A DNA stretch of 64,000 nt. It comes from Lumbricus rubellus (taxonomy: Eukaryota; Annelida; Clitellata; Crassiclitellata; Lumbricidae). Where the stretch lies: assembly GCA_945859605.1 (NCBI GenBank), contig OX243824.1, positions 20,428,467-20,492,466 of the forward strand, written 5' to 3'. Each line of letters starts with the position of its first letter. Position 1 is the stretch's first letter. The notes beneath the pieces were generated by a model that worked only from the letters and a program-made list of their open reading frames with translations, was not told the DNA's origin and searched no databases. Made by a program: the position numbers and the translations under genes. Positions 11,209 to 21,912 of this stretch are shown in pieces.

Positions 11209-11596
11209 CGGTGCCAGAAGCAGAAACACAGGGGAGACCGAGGATGAGATGAATCTGGATGGAAATTCAAATGTCTTTTGAACGGATCAAAGCAGAGGGA
11301 AAGATGATGTGCTGATTTCTATCTCAGACTTAAATAATACTCAGCGAGAAAAAGAAGTGCTCTAAACAATTGAGTATACCGTTCTAAAATAATTGTCTTC
11401 ACAAGCGTTGAGCGCGAGTTGAATGATCTTCCAACTCCAACAAAAATCTGAGACTACAGGAAACATTGAAACGACCTTTGCTGTATGCTTGTTAAAACGC
11501 TCTGCATGCTTACTTGTTGCAACGTAATGTCTGCTCACATATGCTCACATGTTGCAACGTAATTATTTTTATTTATTTTTATTTCTCGCATTTTAC
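11209..11596. other. unannotated stretch
   Basis: No gene or element recognised. A short CTCACATATGCTCACATG direct repeat lies near 11530. Confidence 0.4.
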
Positions 11597-11804
11597 TATA
11601 ACGCCCCTTAGGCTTTTTCTACTCAGAGGCGCTTCCGACTACAGAGCGGACACTGCATCGGAGTTTTACGCCAAAGCGCACGAGCAATTGAGAGTGAAGG
11701 ACTTGGTTAGGGTCCCGACGCGGCGGCTTGAGGTGGATTCGAACCTAGAACCATCCGGCTCCAAGGCAACGAATCCACCAATAATATACACCACGGCGCT
11801 CCAA
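11597..11804 (-). mobile_element. tRNA-derived SINE, minus-strand copy
   Basis: Tail-to-head order on the plus strand: TATAACGCCCCTTAGG, CTCAGAGGCGCTTCCGA, GCATCGGAGTTTTACGCC, then box B complement GGATTCGAACC. About 208 bp. The LINE-like tail and body match the reference copy. The GACCTTGGGCAAGTC word has drifted. Confidence 0.88.
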
Positions 11805-12527
11805 AATTGTATTGTCTGGTTATTTGCTTCAATTTTCAATGTATTGTCTGCTCACACGAGGATTATAGTCAAAGCTCAGAAAAACCACAGTGTCTGGAAC
11901 TCATGTCTCCTTGACCACCACACTCATCTACTCTTTGAAACAATTCGTCGGCCTTTGGACGTTGCTCATACCGCAATCAAACAATGTATAATGCTCTCTT
12001 CGGCATGCTTCTTCGCATACCTGAACCTTGTAGACATGCATGGATGGCCGGCTATTGACAACAATTCCCATAAATAGTCTCAATTACAATAACAATGGGC
12101 AGAAAGAGACAATGGCGCGGCGTCGGCTTTGATGTTCACTTTCCGAACCAGCAGCCATCCATATTCTGATATTCATAGCATGCATGCAAAGATGTTGCGT
12201 GATTGTGGATCCCGTTGCTGCACAACCACCACCGCCGCCACCACCATCACCGCGGTGGCGGCATCTCCGGTTTAGTGACCGCTTTTCAATGGAGAGGCGG
12301 TCACCGCTAACAGACGGTCTACGGCGTTACCACAACGGCATCTCGTGCCATTCGTATCTCATTAGCCACTTTTCTCTCTCCTCTTCTCTCTTAACGCTCA
12401 TTAGAAGGCTACTCGTCTGTTGACGGCATTCTCTCTCCCTCCATCGTCCTTGGCAACCATTGTCTCCGCCAAATTTTTCACGCATCGCAACGTTCTCTTC
12501 CGCCGTCCATAAGCGATATTTAAGATC
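11805..12527. other. unannotated stretch
   Basis: Frames at 11514-12077 and 12184-12423 lack any recognised domain; the first runs through the SINE. A small CCACCGCC cluster lies near 12230-12260. Confidence 0.4.
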
Positions 12528-12674
12528 GTCATCGTCATCGTCATCGTCGTCATCGTCGTCGTCATCGTCATCATCGTCGTCATCGTCGTCGGCGTCATCG
12601 TCGTCGTCATCGTCATCGTCATCATCGTCGTCGTCGTCATCGTCGTCGTCGTCATCGTCATCGTCATCGTCATG
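12528..12674. repeat. (CATCGT)n-type trinucleotide repeat
   Basis: CGT/CAT triplets alternate for about 147 bp. Poly-Asp and poly-Ser frames are artefacts. Confidence 0.95.
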
Positions 12675-12767
12675 CGACGCTCCGATTGATCTGATTCTCA
12701 CGATTCGTAAAACGATATCAATTGCTGACGGAAGAATGGCGACAGTATTGAACGGTGATGTGCCTCG

Positions 12768-13208
12768 TGGGACGGACGGACGGAAGGGTGGGCGGACGAA
12801 CGGACGGACGGACGGAAGGACGAACGGAGGACGGATGGACGAACGGACGGACGAACGGACGGACGGACAGACGGTCGGACGGATGGACGGACAGAGACAG
12901 ATGGACGGACAGACGGACAAAAGGACAGACAGAGAGACGTACGGACGAACGGACGTACGGACGTACGGACGTACGGACGTACGGACGTACGGACGAACGG
13001 ACGTACGGACGTACGGACGTACGGACGTACGGACGTACGGACGTACGGACAGACGGACAAACCGACAGACGGACAAACGGACAAACGGACAGACGAACGG
13101 AAAACGGACGGGCGGACAGACAGACGGACAAACGGACAAACGGACAGACGAACGGAAAACGGACGGACGGGTGGACAGACAGACGGACAGACGGACGGAC
13201 GGTCGGAC
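12768..13208. repeat. (GGAC)n microsatellite with GGACGTAC sub-array
   Basis: A 440-bp GACG-rich tetranucleotide array. Between about 12945 and 13050 it becomes a regular 8-bp GGACGTAC array. The long Val-Arg-Pro-Ser frames are artefacts. Confidence 0.95.
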
Positions 13209-13835
13209 TGAAGGGCTCTCCCCGCCGCCTCCCCGAGAGGCGAACGGGGGAACGATACGTCGTTGTGTGCACCGCCTTCTGGTCTAAACTGCACGGTTCC
13301 ATTGTGTCGAATTGATGATGCTGGTGGTGGCCTGTGTTCACTGTTCACTGTTCACTGTGTTCAGTGTGTGTGTTGAAGCTGAATGTGTGTTGTAGGAGAG
13401 CCATGCTGCGTGGTATTATAGAGCAAGTGCTTCTGTGGATTGTGATCATAGGGACTGGGTTTAGTGCCATGCGGTCGGAGCTGCATATGAGCATTGAGCA
13501 CGGCGCGAACCCCGCTGAACAATAATCGTCCCCCTGCTGCATCACACACGGAATGCGAACAAACACGACGGACATGTTAGCGCAAAATAGCGGTGCATGG
13601 GATATTGACGACGATCGGGTCGATTACCAGATCGATTGGAAGTGGTGGCAGTGGTGGTGGCAGCGGTGGCAGGGACTCGAATGGTGGTCTTGCGAACCTG
13701 CATCATCATCATCAGCAGCAGCAGCAGCTTAAGAGGCGTGGATGATGGGACGATGTATATATGCGAGAGAACTTTCGATCTGATCTCTGTATAGGCGGTT
13801 CGTCATTCAAAGCGGAAGTCATCGTCGTATACACC

Positions 13836-13930
13836 ACCACTACCACCACTAACACTACCAACACCACCACCACCACCACCACCACTACCACTACTACCAC
13901 CACTACCACCACTACTACCACTACCAACAT
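13836..13930. repeat. (CCA)n / (CTA)n trinucleotide repeat
   Basis: CCACCACTACC triplets followed by a diverged direct repeat containing ACCATCCAGCATAT. Poly-Thr and poly-Val frames are artefacts. Confidence 0.9.
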
Positions 13931-14045
13931 CCAGCACATATACCACCACTACCACCATCCAGCATATCTACCAGTGGTAGATTTGCTGGATGACGCCAGT
14001 TGGAAAAGTGGTCAAAGTTATTATTTATGTGCTGTCTATACGGCG

Positions 14046-14096
14046 ATACCACCACCATCACCACCACCACCACCATCACCACCACCACCGAAACCG
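14046..14096. repeat. (CCA)n trinucleotide repeat
   Basis: A short CCACCACCATCA array. Confidence 0.9.
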
Positions 14097-14204
14097 CCGC
14101 CAAATCTTTTATGTTATCATTTTACCTGGTACTTGGGAGCCTTTCATTCGTTTTGCATATTTTGAAATACAACAATTAATCAGAATTCCATGTAGCCAAG
14201 GTAA

Positions 14205-14605
14205 CGTGTAAACAAAGCTAATGACGTAACAATAGGGTTTGTAGTACAAAGATGGGGAACGTCGCAACAATGCGGAGCAGCCATATCAAAACACTGTTAC
14301 GTCATTATAGCTATGCTTAGTTAGGCTGTTTTGAAAACAGCCTAGCTAAGCATAGCTAATGACGTAACAACGGTATTGTAGACTAAGAAGATGTCGTCAT
14401 AATACAAAGATAATATATCTCACAGAGCTACTTTCGTGTCTGTAACTTGACCCACAAACAGAGAGAGTGACGTAACAAAATTGAACTAAAAAATAGTCGG
14501 CACAAAGTAAATTTCAACGTATAAATAAAAAAAATAGCTTCATCATGCCCAGTAAAATCAGTGAAGTAATAATAGTGTTTGTAGAGCAAGATGATGACGT
14601 CACAA
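14205..14605. repeat. cluster of diverged repeats carrying TGACGTAAC
   Basis: CTAATGACGTAACAA occurs near 14219 and 14358, with related GTGACGTAACAAAA near 14467 and ATGACGTCACAA near 14590. Each is followed by a GTAGNNCAAAGATG-like word. At 14296-14368 the sequence is an almost perfect palindrome with arms of about 36 bp ending in GTTACGTCATT. This may be a degenerate inverted-repeat transposon. The TGACGTAA words also match the ATF/CREB core, but function is unproven. Confidence 0.6.
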
Positions 14606-15507
14606 TTAAAAGTCAATAATTATGCCACAGAGCTACAATCTTAATTGCGCCATAGCCTTTAATAATACAGTGGCATATACTCGCATATGTTATGTCATGT
14701 TCAAACATAGTCAAAGCATCTATCTCTACGGCATAAAGATGATACTGATATGTTCCCTATATCGTTGCTAGATATCAGTCTCTTTTTAGAGTTTGCCTAC
14801 AAAATGGCCGCCAAAGCCACAGCAAGTAGGTCTACGACAGCCATGTTGTTGGCAAGCGGTGTTAATGCAAGCGAGGAAGCGGCGGCTCACCACCGCGTGA
14901 CGACAAGCGTGATCCTGGCTATTTCCGAGTGTCTTAAAGACTCGGACCTGTCACATGTCGTGAAGGCCAATACATCGGTCACTTCGTCAGTGGTCAGTGG
15001 TGGTCAGTCTGTCCACTGCATGTCCAGGTGTTGATCAACACGTCCTCCGCTTGACCACCAGCAACACCAAACAAAGACGAATGGCCGACGAAACGTGCAG
15101 ACTACAAGATGGCTTCTTCCAATCGCCTCTTTTAATCGGAAATAATATACGTATAGGCCTACTCGTGTAACACACATGCACAGGGTGAGCCAGCATAAAT
15201 GCACAGACTTTAAATGCTTATAAGTCAGCCAATATTTGTAATTGATTTTTACTTAATGTGTCAAATTAAAGGAATTTCACTCTAGTATCAACCTTAGAAA
15301 AGACTAAGGTTTACTATTTTAAATTTTAATACTATGCTTGGAACAGCTCTAGATACCATATTTTGCGTTTATTAGTGACACAATATGACGCGGTTTTTTC
15401 GGAAAATTCACTTGTCGTGTTTTGCCAACATCAGCATAGAAACGACAACTTTGGGTATTTGGACAAGTCTGTGCATGCCATGATTGGATATTGTCGTTAC
15501 AGGGGCC
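14606..15507. other. unannotated stretch, possible single mariner-like end
   Basis: The word CACAGGGTGAGCCAGCATAA near 15180 resembles a Tc1/mariner MITE terminus, but no matching inverted end was found. The 94-codon frame at 14750-15034 has no recognised domain. Confidence 0.35.
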
Positions 15508-15511
15508 TTAA

Positions 15512-15768
15512 AGGCGAAGGTTCACCGTTTCCTGGTTTCTTTGTAAACCAGGCTGATTGGTCAGCAGGTCTCTCTTTAGTGGGCGTGACGCTGACCAATC
15601 AGCATCTGCTCCAAGTTCATCTGAGAGCACTGGCAGCTGCTTTAGATTGCTAGGCGTGACAATTCCTCGACCTAGTTTAGGTCGAGGAATTGTTCTGTAA
15701 AGCTTCTATAGACTCCTCTGAGTGCATGGGTCTCTGTATGCAGATTAGACTGGCCTACCAATGGTCTG

Positions 15769-15829
<61 letters not shown>

Positions 15830-15978
15830 CGGGTGTTTGATCAGTATATGCACCTCACAATGGGCCTGTATGTTTATATTAGAGTATCTCAATTGGTCAG
15901 CATAAAGAATATTTATATTGAATGATCGGTATGCGACAACACATGTACTTTGAAATGCCATTTCACAGCTTATTCCAA
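15512..15978 (+). repeat. left terminal inverted repeat of the Kolobok element
   Basis: Matches 21481-21908 in inverted orientation over essentially its whole length. It contains a perfect hairpin with 15-bp arms near 15659-15691 (AATTCCTCGACCTA and its complement around a 3-base loop) and a GT array at 15770-15825. A degraded third copy of part of this repeat follows at about 15980-16170, suggesting internal tandem duplication of the end. Confidence 0.9.
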
Positions 15979-16852
15979 GTGCACCTGAGAACACTGACGA
16001 ATTACTTACTTAGCACTTAGTCCTTCCTCGCGCTGGCAGCGCATCGGGCGACACAGCCTCTCCACGTTGACACTGACGAATGCTATAGATAAATATAGCC
16101 TATCTAACCAGGATGAGGAATTGTCTCTATACTTCCCTGAGTGGGGTACCTTATGCAGATTAGCTTCGTGTATACGGCCGGTGTGACGCATAAGCCAGGT
16201 AAACTTGTTTACCCTCTAATACAATTGACCATCGTGCCCCCAAGGTTCTTGATCGTGCCCTGCAATATTATGCTGGCAGGGGTGGGGGAATTGTTTTGTT
16301 TCTACGAGCCTGCTTCTCAGCTAGACAGCGTTGGGCCTTCCATTTGGAAATGCCTCCCATTACAGATTCGCCTCCTACCAACGACTAACAATACCGAGGC
16401 AAGGTTGTGTTACAGAAATTTCAATTGTATGCCATAAAGCTCTGGTGCCTAGATGGTGAATTGTGAAGAGAACGAGTCTAAAGTTATATGCAATACAACA
16501 ATGACTTTAGCAAGCTCGTGTATACACCCAATTTCCATATACATGGTAGAAGTATTGTGGTGTATTATATACCTAATATATACGCATATTACATACATAT
16601 ACACATACTCATATATTTATATATGTATGAATATATATATAAGCTTACAGTAAAATATATATATCGCCGCTTGCCATGGTTTCGTCTCATAATCAATCGC
16701 CGGTCAATATAATTATAATATTCGGCAATATCTAAGAACTGCACCTTCAGCTTGTCATCGCTGCCCCACCAATCAAATCATTTCAGTGTTCATTGCAATA
16801 ATGAAGCACACAGGTCTACAACAGAACTCGTGAGTTTTCATTTGGTTGAGCC

Positions 16853-18141
16853 ATGGAAAAGTACGACCTAACAATTCGTGTTGATCGTGAGCAAGAGGAA
16901 GCTTTGAGGGCCTTTTTTGCCCATAACAATTGGAATTTTGAACAAATTGGTAAATATTGAGCTATATAACATTGAGATATTAATATATATAGGGCCTAAA
17001 TAATGATGTTTGCAAGTATTCTAAATATTTGCCATGGCGAGCTCGTGCTGTGTAGGCCTACGTAATATATATATATGTGTGTTCATTTGTGGATTTGCAT
17101 ATATATGATACATGTTTGTTTGTATATATGCACACTTGTTATAGCACCCCTTCAAACTCTCTACTCAGAGGCGCTCCAGACTGCAGAGTGGACACTGCAT
17201 TGGAGTTTCACACCGAAGCGCTGAGCAATTGCGAGTCAAGGACTTGCCAAAGGTCCCTATACGCGGCGACTTGAGGTGGGTTTGAACCTGTAACCCTTCG
17301 GCTGCAAGGCGACGAACATACCACACTGCGCCCCACAATGCATAATCTTATATATGCATGTATATATCTATATATATATATATATACATTCAAAAATATA
17401 CTGGCCTAGTTAGCTACACCAGTAAGCGAGAGCGGCATTTGTCTGTTGGTTGCAATGGACTGCGGTTCGAGCCCCGGGCTGGGAGTTGGCATTCAGGTAT
17501 TTAGATATCTCGGGCTAGCACGTGTGGGACGCAGGGTGCCATGTTCAGTCAGGCCAATTATGGTCTCAATTGGAATACATTACTAGCATAGCATATATAG
17601 ACGCTTTTTCATTGAGTTTTTAACTTTGTGTGGACACTGCAAGTGTACGAGTAGGCCTATAGATGTAGAATTTACAATTGCAGAGCCTGAGCCAGTGAAG
17701 AGAAAGAAATCTCGCGCCGAATTTCCTTCCGAGCAGCTCTCCAGCTCGCCCACACCTGAGTCCTCTTCAAGTTGCACTGTGCTGCCAGTTGAAACACAGT
17801 CCGCACCTGATGCTGAAGTTTCAGTTGAATCGCAGTCAGAGTTTTGTGAAAATTGTTTTCTGTTTCCGTGCGTCGCTTCGTTACCAGCGGAATGTCTTGG
17901 AAGAGGACAAGTAGCTCATGCAGCGAACAGTTCCATACGCAGAGTCATGTATGGAAAATACTGGAAAACAATTTGTAATCTGGGTGGGTGGACTAATCAA
18001 CAGTATCTGGGTAAGAAACTCACCGAAACACACGGAGTGCATCATATGCGAGAGATAATGCCCGACTGTGTGGTCCAAAAAGTGAGAGCCTTATATCCGA
18101 ATCCAGACGGAATACCTTACTTAGGCCACAAGTGGGAATAA
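16853..18141 (+). CDS. Kolobok accessory protein with P2RX7-like C-terminal domain (2 exons)
   Basis: Proposed join 16853-16949 and 17684-18141, 184 residues. Exon 1 opens with an ATG in good context and ends at a GTAAAT donor. Without splicing it hits a stop at 16958. The acceptor TTTACAATTGCAG at 17671-17683 restores phase 1 exactly into the long downstream frame. Exon 2 has a charged KRKK segment, a Ser/Pro/Glu-rich linker, a CENC motif (about C87/C90), then a conserved block with an RREIMPDC-type core: the visible residues are MREIMPDCVVQKVRALYPNP. That ending resembles the zinc-binding cytoplasmic 'ballast' domain of P2X7 receptors (Arg-x-x-Ile-Pro-x-Cys-x-Val-x-x-Ile-Arg followed by a Phe/Tyr-Pro). 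No membrane segment is visible, so it is not a channel. AATAAA follows at 18146 and 18164. The gene converges on the transposase; a role in DNA or protein binding during transposition is inference. The splice model is by eye. Confidence 0.65.
17127..17336 (-). mobile_element. tRNA-derived SINE inside the accessory-gene intron
   Basis: From GCACACTTGTTATAGCACCCC to the head complement ACTGCGCCCCACAATG, with CTCAGAGGCGCTCCAGA and GGAGTTTCACACCGAAGCGC between. It lies wholly within the predicted intron and would not disturb the coding frame. Confidence 0.9.
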
Positions 18142-18145
18142 CATT

Positions 18146-18169
18146 AATAAAGTGGTCTTACGAAATAAA
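18146..18169 (+). promoter_or_regulatory. polyadenylation signals for the accessory gene
   Basis: Two AATAAA hexamers at 18146-18151 and 18164-18169 lie 5 and 23 bases beyond the stop codon. They fit a compact transposon gene. Confidence 0.5.
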
Positions 18170-18359
18170 TTTTCTGCATATATTTATGATCGTGTTGTGA
18201 TCATATATAACTGTCTTTCTTACTTTCAAGTTCTAATTTTATAGTTTGTATGTTTTAATTATTTCTACATTAGAACTCATGCCAGGCATAATGGCATATA
18301 TAGGTCCTGTTTTACCTATACAGGGCATTATGAATTTACTGTAACTGGGTGCACGTAGG

Positions 18360-18704
18360 CATGGGCGGAAACCTAGGGGGACAGAGGGACGGTTTCCCCA
18401 ATAAAAGTGTTGGGGGACGGCCCATGCATTGTTCCCCCCAATCATTGAGCGTGAAGACTAAAGAAAGGGGGGATTTTTGCCGGTGAAAATAGACATTTTT
18501 AGACTTTGTGGGTGAAAATTAAAAAAATTCGTGACTTTTTTGCCGGATGACAAAATATTTTTTAAAAGGCAACTTTTTTGGCGGCAAGAATATAAAATTT
18601 TCTAGACATTTTGGTCGGATGATTAAAAAAACCTCGGGTCTTTCCTTCGGCCACACTCGTTCGTCTCCCCTCCCCCCAATTTTCCGCCCAGGTTTCCGCC
18701 TATC
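18360..18704 (-). mobile_element. hAT-like MITE, CATRGGCGGAAACC family, copy 1
   Basis: Ends are CATGGGCGGAAACCTAGG and, inverted, GATAGGCGGAAACCTGGG. Flanking 8-mers CACGTAGG (18352-18359) and AACGTAGG (18705-18712) match at 7 of 8 positions, as expected for hAT. The same family lies in the opposite orientation at 59954-60203. It sits between the two convergent Kolobok genes. Confidence 0.85.
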
Positions 18705-18719
18705 AACGTAGGTATGGTT

Positions 18720-18790
18720 GTTAGCGTGCAGGATTGTCAAGTGAAGGTGGGGTTCAAATCCCACGCCAGGACAGAGTTTTTGTCGAGATT
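18720..18790 (+). other. tRNA-like box B fragment
   Basis: GTGGGGTTCAAATCCCACGCC is box B-like, and a TTAGCGTGC word precedes it. Acceptor and anticodon stems cannot be formed convincingly, so a SINE head fragment is more likely than a tRNA gene. Confidence 0.35.
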
Positions 18791-18957
18791 TCTGCTCTTG
18801 TTCTTCTTCTTACTGTAACACGACGGTTCTTCTTTTCTCTTTCATCAGGTGTGCTGACGATATGCTTTACAAGACGGCTTCATTTCTTGCTCTTTACATG
18901 CTAGTTTCTAACGCTGTTCTCTTATAGCCTTTTCCTGCCAAATAGTTTTGCATGGTT

Positions 18958-20613
18958 TCAAATATCCATGTCTTGGAAGACTAGAAGACTCCTTTCATCA
19001 TCGTCCGTATACACTGTACATGTATAGGCACCAACATTCAGAACCGTATTGATATCAGTGTTGCATGGATTGACAAACGAATGTAGGACATTCTCCCCCC
19101 CCCGCTCTAAGGTGTCCTTCCAACACCTGCCTCCTGCGTTGGCCAGCTTTTCGGAGTTCCTGGTGAGCCTGTCCACCTCGCGTGATGCCCTTGGTGGTTC
19201 TTCGGCCTAGTTCTGGAGCATTGTCACAGCAGATTGATCGGAAATGATTCTGACTTCGATCATGAATCCTGGCTGTCTGCATGATGATTCATTGTGGCAC
19301 ATGCTGTGATTGTTTTGAAAATGAGGTATACATGAGTCGATGAGATTACGCAACATCTGAGCATCCCCATTGCAGTGGGAAATGCTCCAGTACACGTGAT
19401 TTCGAATGGCAGCGCCTTTGTCAGATAGCTCCGGATGCCACGTTTTACCGATGTTTTTTCGGGCCCCTTGACCGATTTTTTTTACTCCAGCCGTTATAGT
19501 GCGGGTGCAGTGCCAGCGGTCGTTTGAATTCCTGGCCTGTTTTCTTTCGCGCAGACGTTTGTTGATGGACATGTTGCGGTCGTGTACGTGATGAGCTACT
19601 TTGATTTGACTGAGATCTAGGCTGCTGTACATTCGATCAAAGCCCAGTGCCTCGTGACGCTGTGTGCAGCTGTCATCGTCACGGTTGATGTGTTGTATGT
19701 CGACAACTTTGTGAGATTTCAGCCCTATCGCAACGTGATCCGTATGGTAGCTGTTGGTCCTGCAGTGATGTCGTGCATCCGTCATTAGGGACATAGTGCC
19801 ATCACCCGACAATGACGTCTCCTCAGCTCTGGCACCGAACACCGACTGCTTTCGTAAATTCTCGCAAATGGCGCTGAATTTTACCAAGCTTTTCTTTCGA
19901 AACAAGTCGGATAATAGTCCAAAACGACTAAAGTCACTAAACCGTTCGTATTGTATCGCCGTTATTCCGGAAGCCAAATAACTCAGCATCATCCTGTGAT
20001 TCACTTCATATTCTTTAGCCTTGGAGTCTATAGTTGCTGATGAGTTCCATTTCAAAGAGTGCTTATTTATGCACTGCATATTCAGTGACAAGACATGGCC
20101 ACTGTGTGACCATGACTGCACAGAATATGGCTTCGTGCATGTGCAGTCATGACTTGAGATGGACTCTATCAATGCAACCACACTGGAGCACTGTCCAACA
20201 AAGTTCTCAGGAATGTCATCCAGATCTGCTCCTGTCGTCTGATCACCTTGATCCGGCTGCGAAGTTGATCCAGCTGCTGCTGTCGCCTGTTCCGAAGCAG
20301 AAGACATTGATGGTGGCTGCGACAGATGTGGAATTGCTGAAGTGTTTGTACAGAGTCCTACGCTAAAAGCCATGATCGCTTTCACCACAGCATCTTTCTG
20401 AGTTTTGCAACCCAACGCCAGTCGAATTGACTCGCACTTTTCCTCAAATTGCAGTTTTTCACTATCGGTTTGGAAAGTTAGTTCAATGTGTTTCTTTATA
20501 GTATTGTATTTGTAAGTTTTTGTGGATCCGTCAGAAAGACGTTTTCTAACAGTTCGCACAGTGACCGCTGCAGCACCTCCTGTCGGTGTGTGTTGTATAT
20601 TTGATCCGTCCAT
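18958..20613 (-). pseudogene. Kolobok transposase, interrupted by an in-frame stop
   Basis: Translation from the first ATG (20613) gives 468 residues to an amber codon at 19207-19209. The same frame stays open for another 80-odd codons to 18958. It would cut and rejoin the element at TTAA. Motifs: a Cys/His segment (about residues 140-190, with CTC and QCINKH words), then SGDGTMSLMTDARHH (about 269-283, catalytic Asp candidate in DAR), HHVHDRN (about 341-347, second Asp candidate), NDRWHCTRT (about 364-372, the D-x-W-H motif typical of Kolobok), NHVYWS and PHFQNNHS. The family's C-terminal Glu motif is not clearly visible, so the end may be decayed or frameshifted. A Ser/Gln-rich linker lies near residues 100-130. 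The stop and unclear C-terminus suggest this copy is inactive, unless an intron removes the stop. Confidence 0.8.
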
Positions 20614-20946
20614 AGTTTTCACAATGTTCGAATAAATAGAACACAGTTATTTCGCTACGACAAACGTGATAAGAAATAGAGCACTGTCTAAAATCTCAGA
20701 CTCTAGCAACGAGCACCTTCTGACAAAGAAAGAATGCTTGAATGAACTGTGAAAGGGCATTTCCATGCAGAGTACATTAGCATAATGGCATGTGATGTCG
20801 CATGCCAGATGCATTCTCATTATTCTGTCTGTGTGTTCTAAGATTGACCATTTGAGATACTCAACTATAAATATAGTGAGGCGATTCAATGACAATGGGC
20901 GATATATAAACATATACATGTATAATTGTAAATGGGAGAGCAGCTG

Positions 20947-20994
<48 letters not shown>

Positions 20995-21620
20995 ATACGC
21001 AGGTATAGGCTTGCACGAACTGGCTAATCTGGGTCGGACTCCACGCAAGTCAGCTAAGCTGTTGGACGGTTTGCCTAGACCATGCCTGAGGGGACTAGCT
21101 ATCAATACCAACGGTCAAACATGTATACATCAGTGGAATGATCTTGACACCTGTCAGCCAGACTTCAGTGCTAGTGTCTGCTCATTTCCATAGCAATAGA
21201 TACAACTTTCTTATTTGGAGGGGTTCCAGTTTGCTTTGGAGTTTGTACTGCTGGAACCATGCAAACGTAAGGCCTACTTTTGGTGGATCAGTCAGACAGA
21301 CGTTTTATAAAAGCTCGCGTGATTCCAGCTACTGTACATCTCCCATCGGTGTGTACAATGTATGGAAGAAAGAAAAGACACAAATGATAAGAAATTAATA
21401 TGGTGGGTGAATAAAGCAATAATTATTTATGAACTCCAAGACTCTTGCAACTATCAGCTTCTCACACCAAAGAAAGGATGCTGGAATAAGCTGTGAAATG
21501 GCATTTCAAAGTACATGTGTTGTCGCATACCGATCATTCTATATAAATATTCTTTATGCTGACCAATTGAGATACTCTAATATAAACATACAGGCCCATT
21601 GTGAGGTGCATATACTGATC
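20525..21620. repeat. direct duplication at the right end of the Kolobok element
   Basis: 20525-20900 and 21278-21620 share ordered blocks: GGATC.GTCAGA.AGACGTTTT, TCCCATCGGTGTG-like text, AAGAAAGRATGCTKGAATRARCTGTGAAA and TTGAGATACTC. The duplicated part includes the first codons of the transposase gene. The outer copy is decayed and also forms the inner part of the right inverted repeat. A TA array (20947-20990) separates the copies. Confidence 0.7.
20947..20991. repeat. (TA)n microsatellite
   Basis: About 22 TA units. Confidence 0.95.
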
Positions 21621-21629
21621 AAACACCCG

Positions 21630-21660
<31 letters not shown>

Positions 21661-21908
21661 TCCAGACCATTGGTAGGCCAGTCTAATCTGCATACAGAGA
21701 CCCATGCACTCAGAGGAGTCTATAGAAGCTTTACAGAACAATTCCTCGACCTAAACTAGGTCGAGGAATTGTCACGCCTAGCAATCTAAAGCAGCTGCCA
21801 GTGCTCTCAGATGAACTTGGAGCAGATGCTGATTGGTCAGCGTCACGCCCACTAAAGAGAGACCTGCTGACCAATCAGCCTGGTTTACGAAACGGTGAAC
21901 CTTCGCCT
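21481..21908 (-). repeat. right terminal inverted repeat of the Kolobok element
   Basis: Inverted counterpart of 15512-15978, including the same perfect hairpin near 21742-21774 and a shorter CA array at 21633-21660. It ends AACCTTCGCCT directly against TTAA. Confidence 0.9.
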
Positions 21909-21912
21909 TTAA

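Larger units (their letters stand above)
15508..21912. mobile_element. Kolobok-type DNA transposon, complete, 6.4 kb
   Basis: The element proper is 15512-21908, flanked by TTAA at 15508-15511 and 21909-21912, the target duplication known for Kolobok (and piggyBac) elements. Both ends begin AGGCGAAGGTTCACCGTTTC. The inverted arms are about 467 bp (15512-15978) and 428 bp (21481-21908), and differ partly in a GT microsatellite. Inside, an accessory gene on the plus strand (16853-18141) and a transposase on the minus strand (20613 down to 19207 or 18958) converge. A hAT-like MITE (18360-18704) and a SINE (17127-17336, in the accessory-gene intron) are later insertions. The superfamily call rests on transposase motifs plus TTAA. 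Confidence 0.85.

Noticed and set aside
12327..13348. 270-codon Val-Arg-Pro-Ser/poly-Asp frames
   Set aside because: They span the CATCGT and GGAC arrays and are open in four or more frames at once.
16853..18141. P2X7-type ion channel gene
   Set aside because: The predicted protein has no transmembrane segments or extracellular domain and lies wholly inside a transposon.
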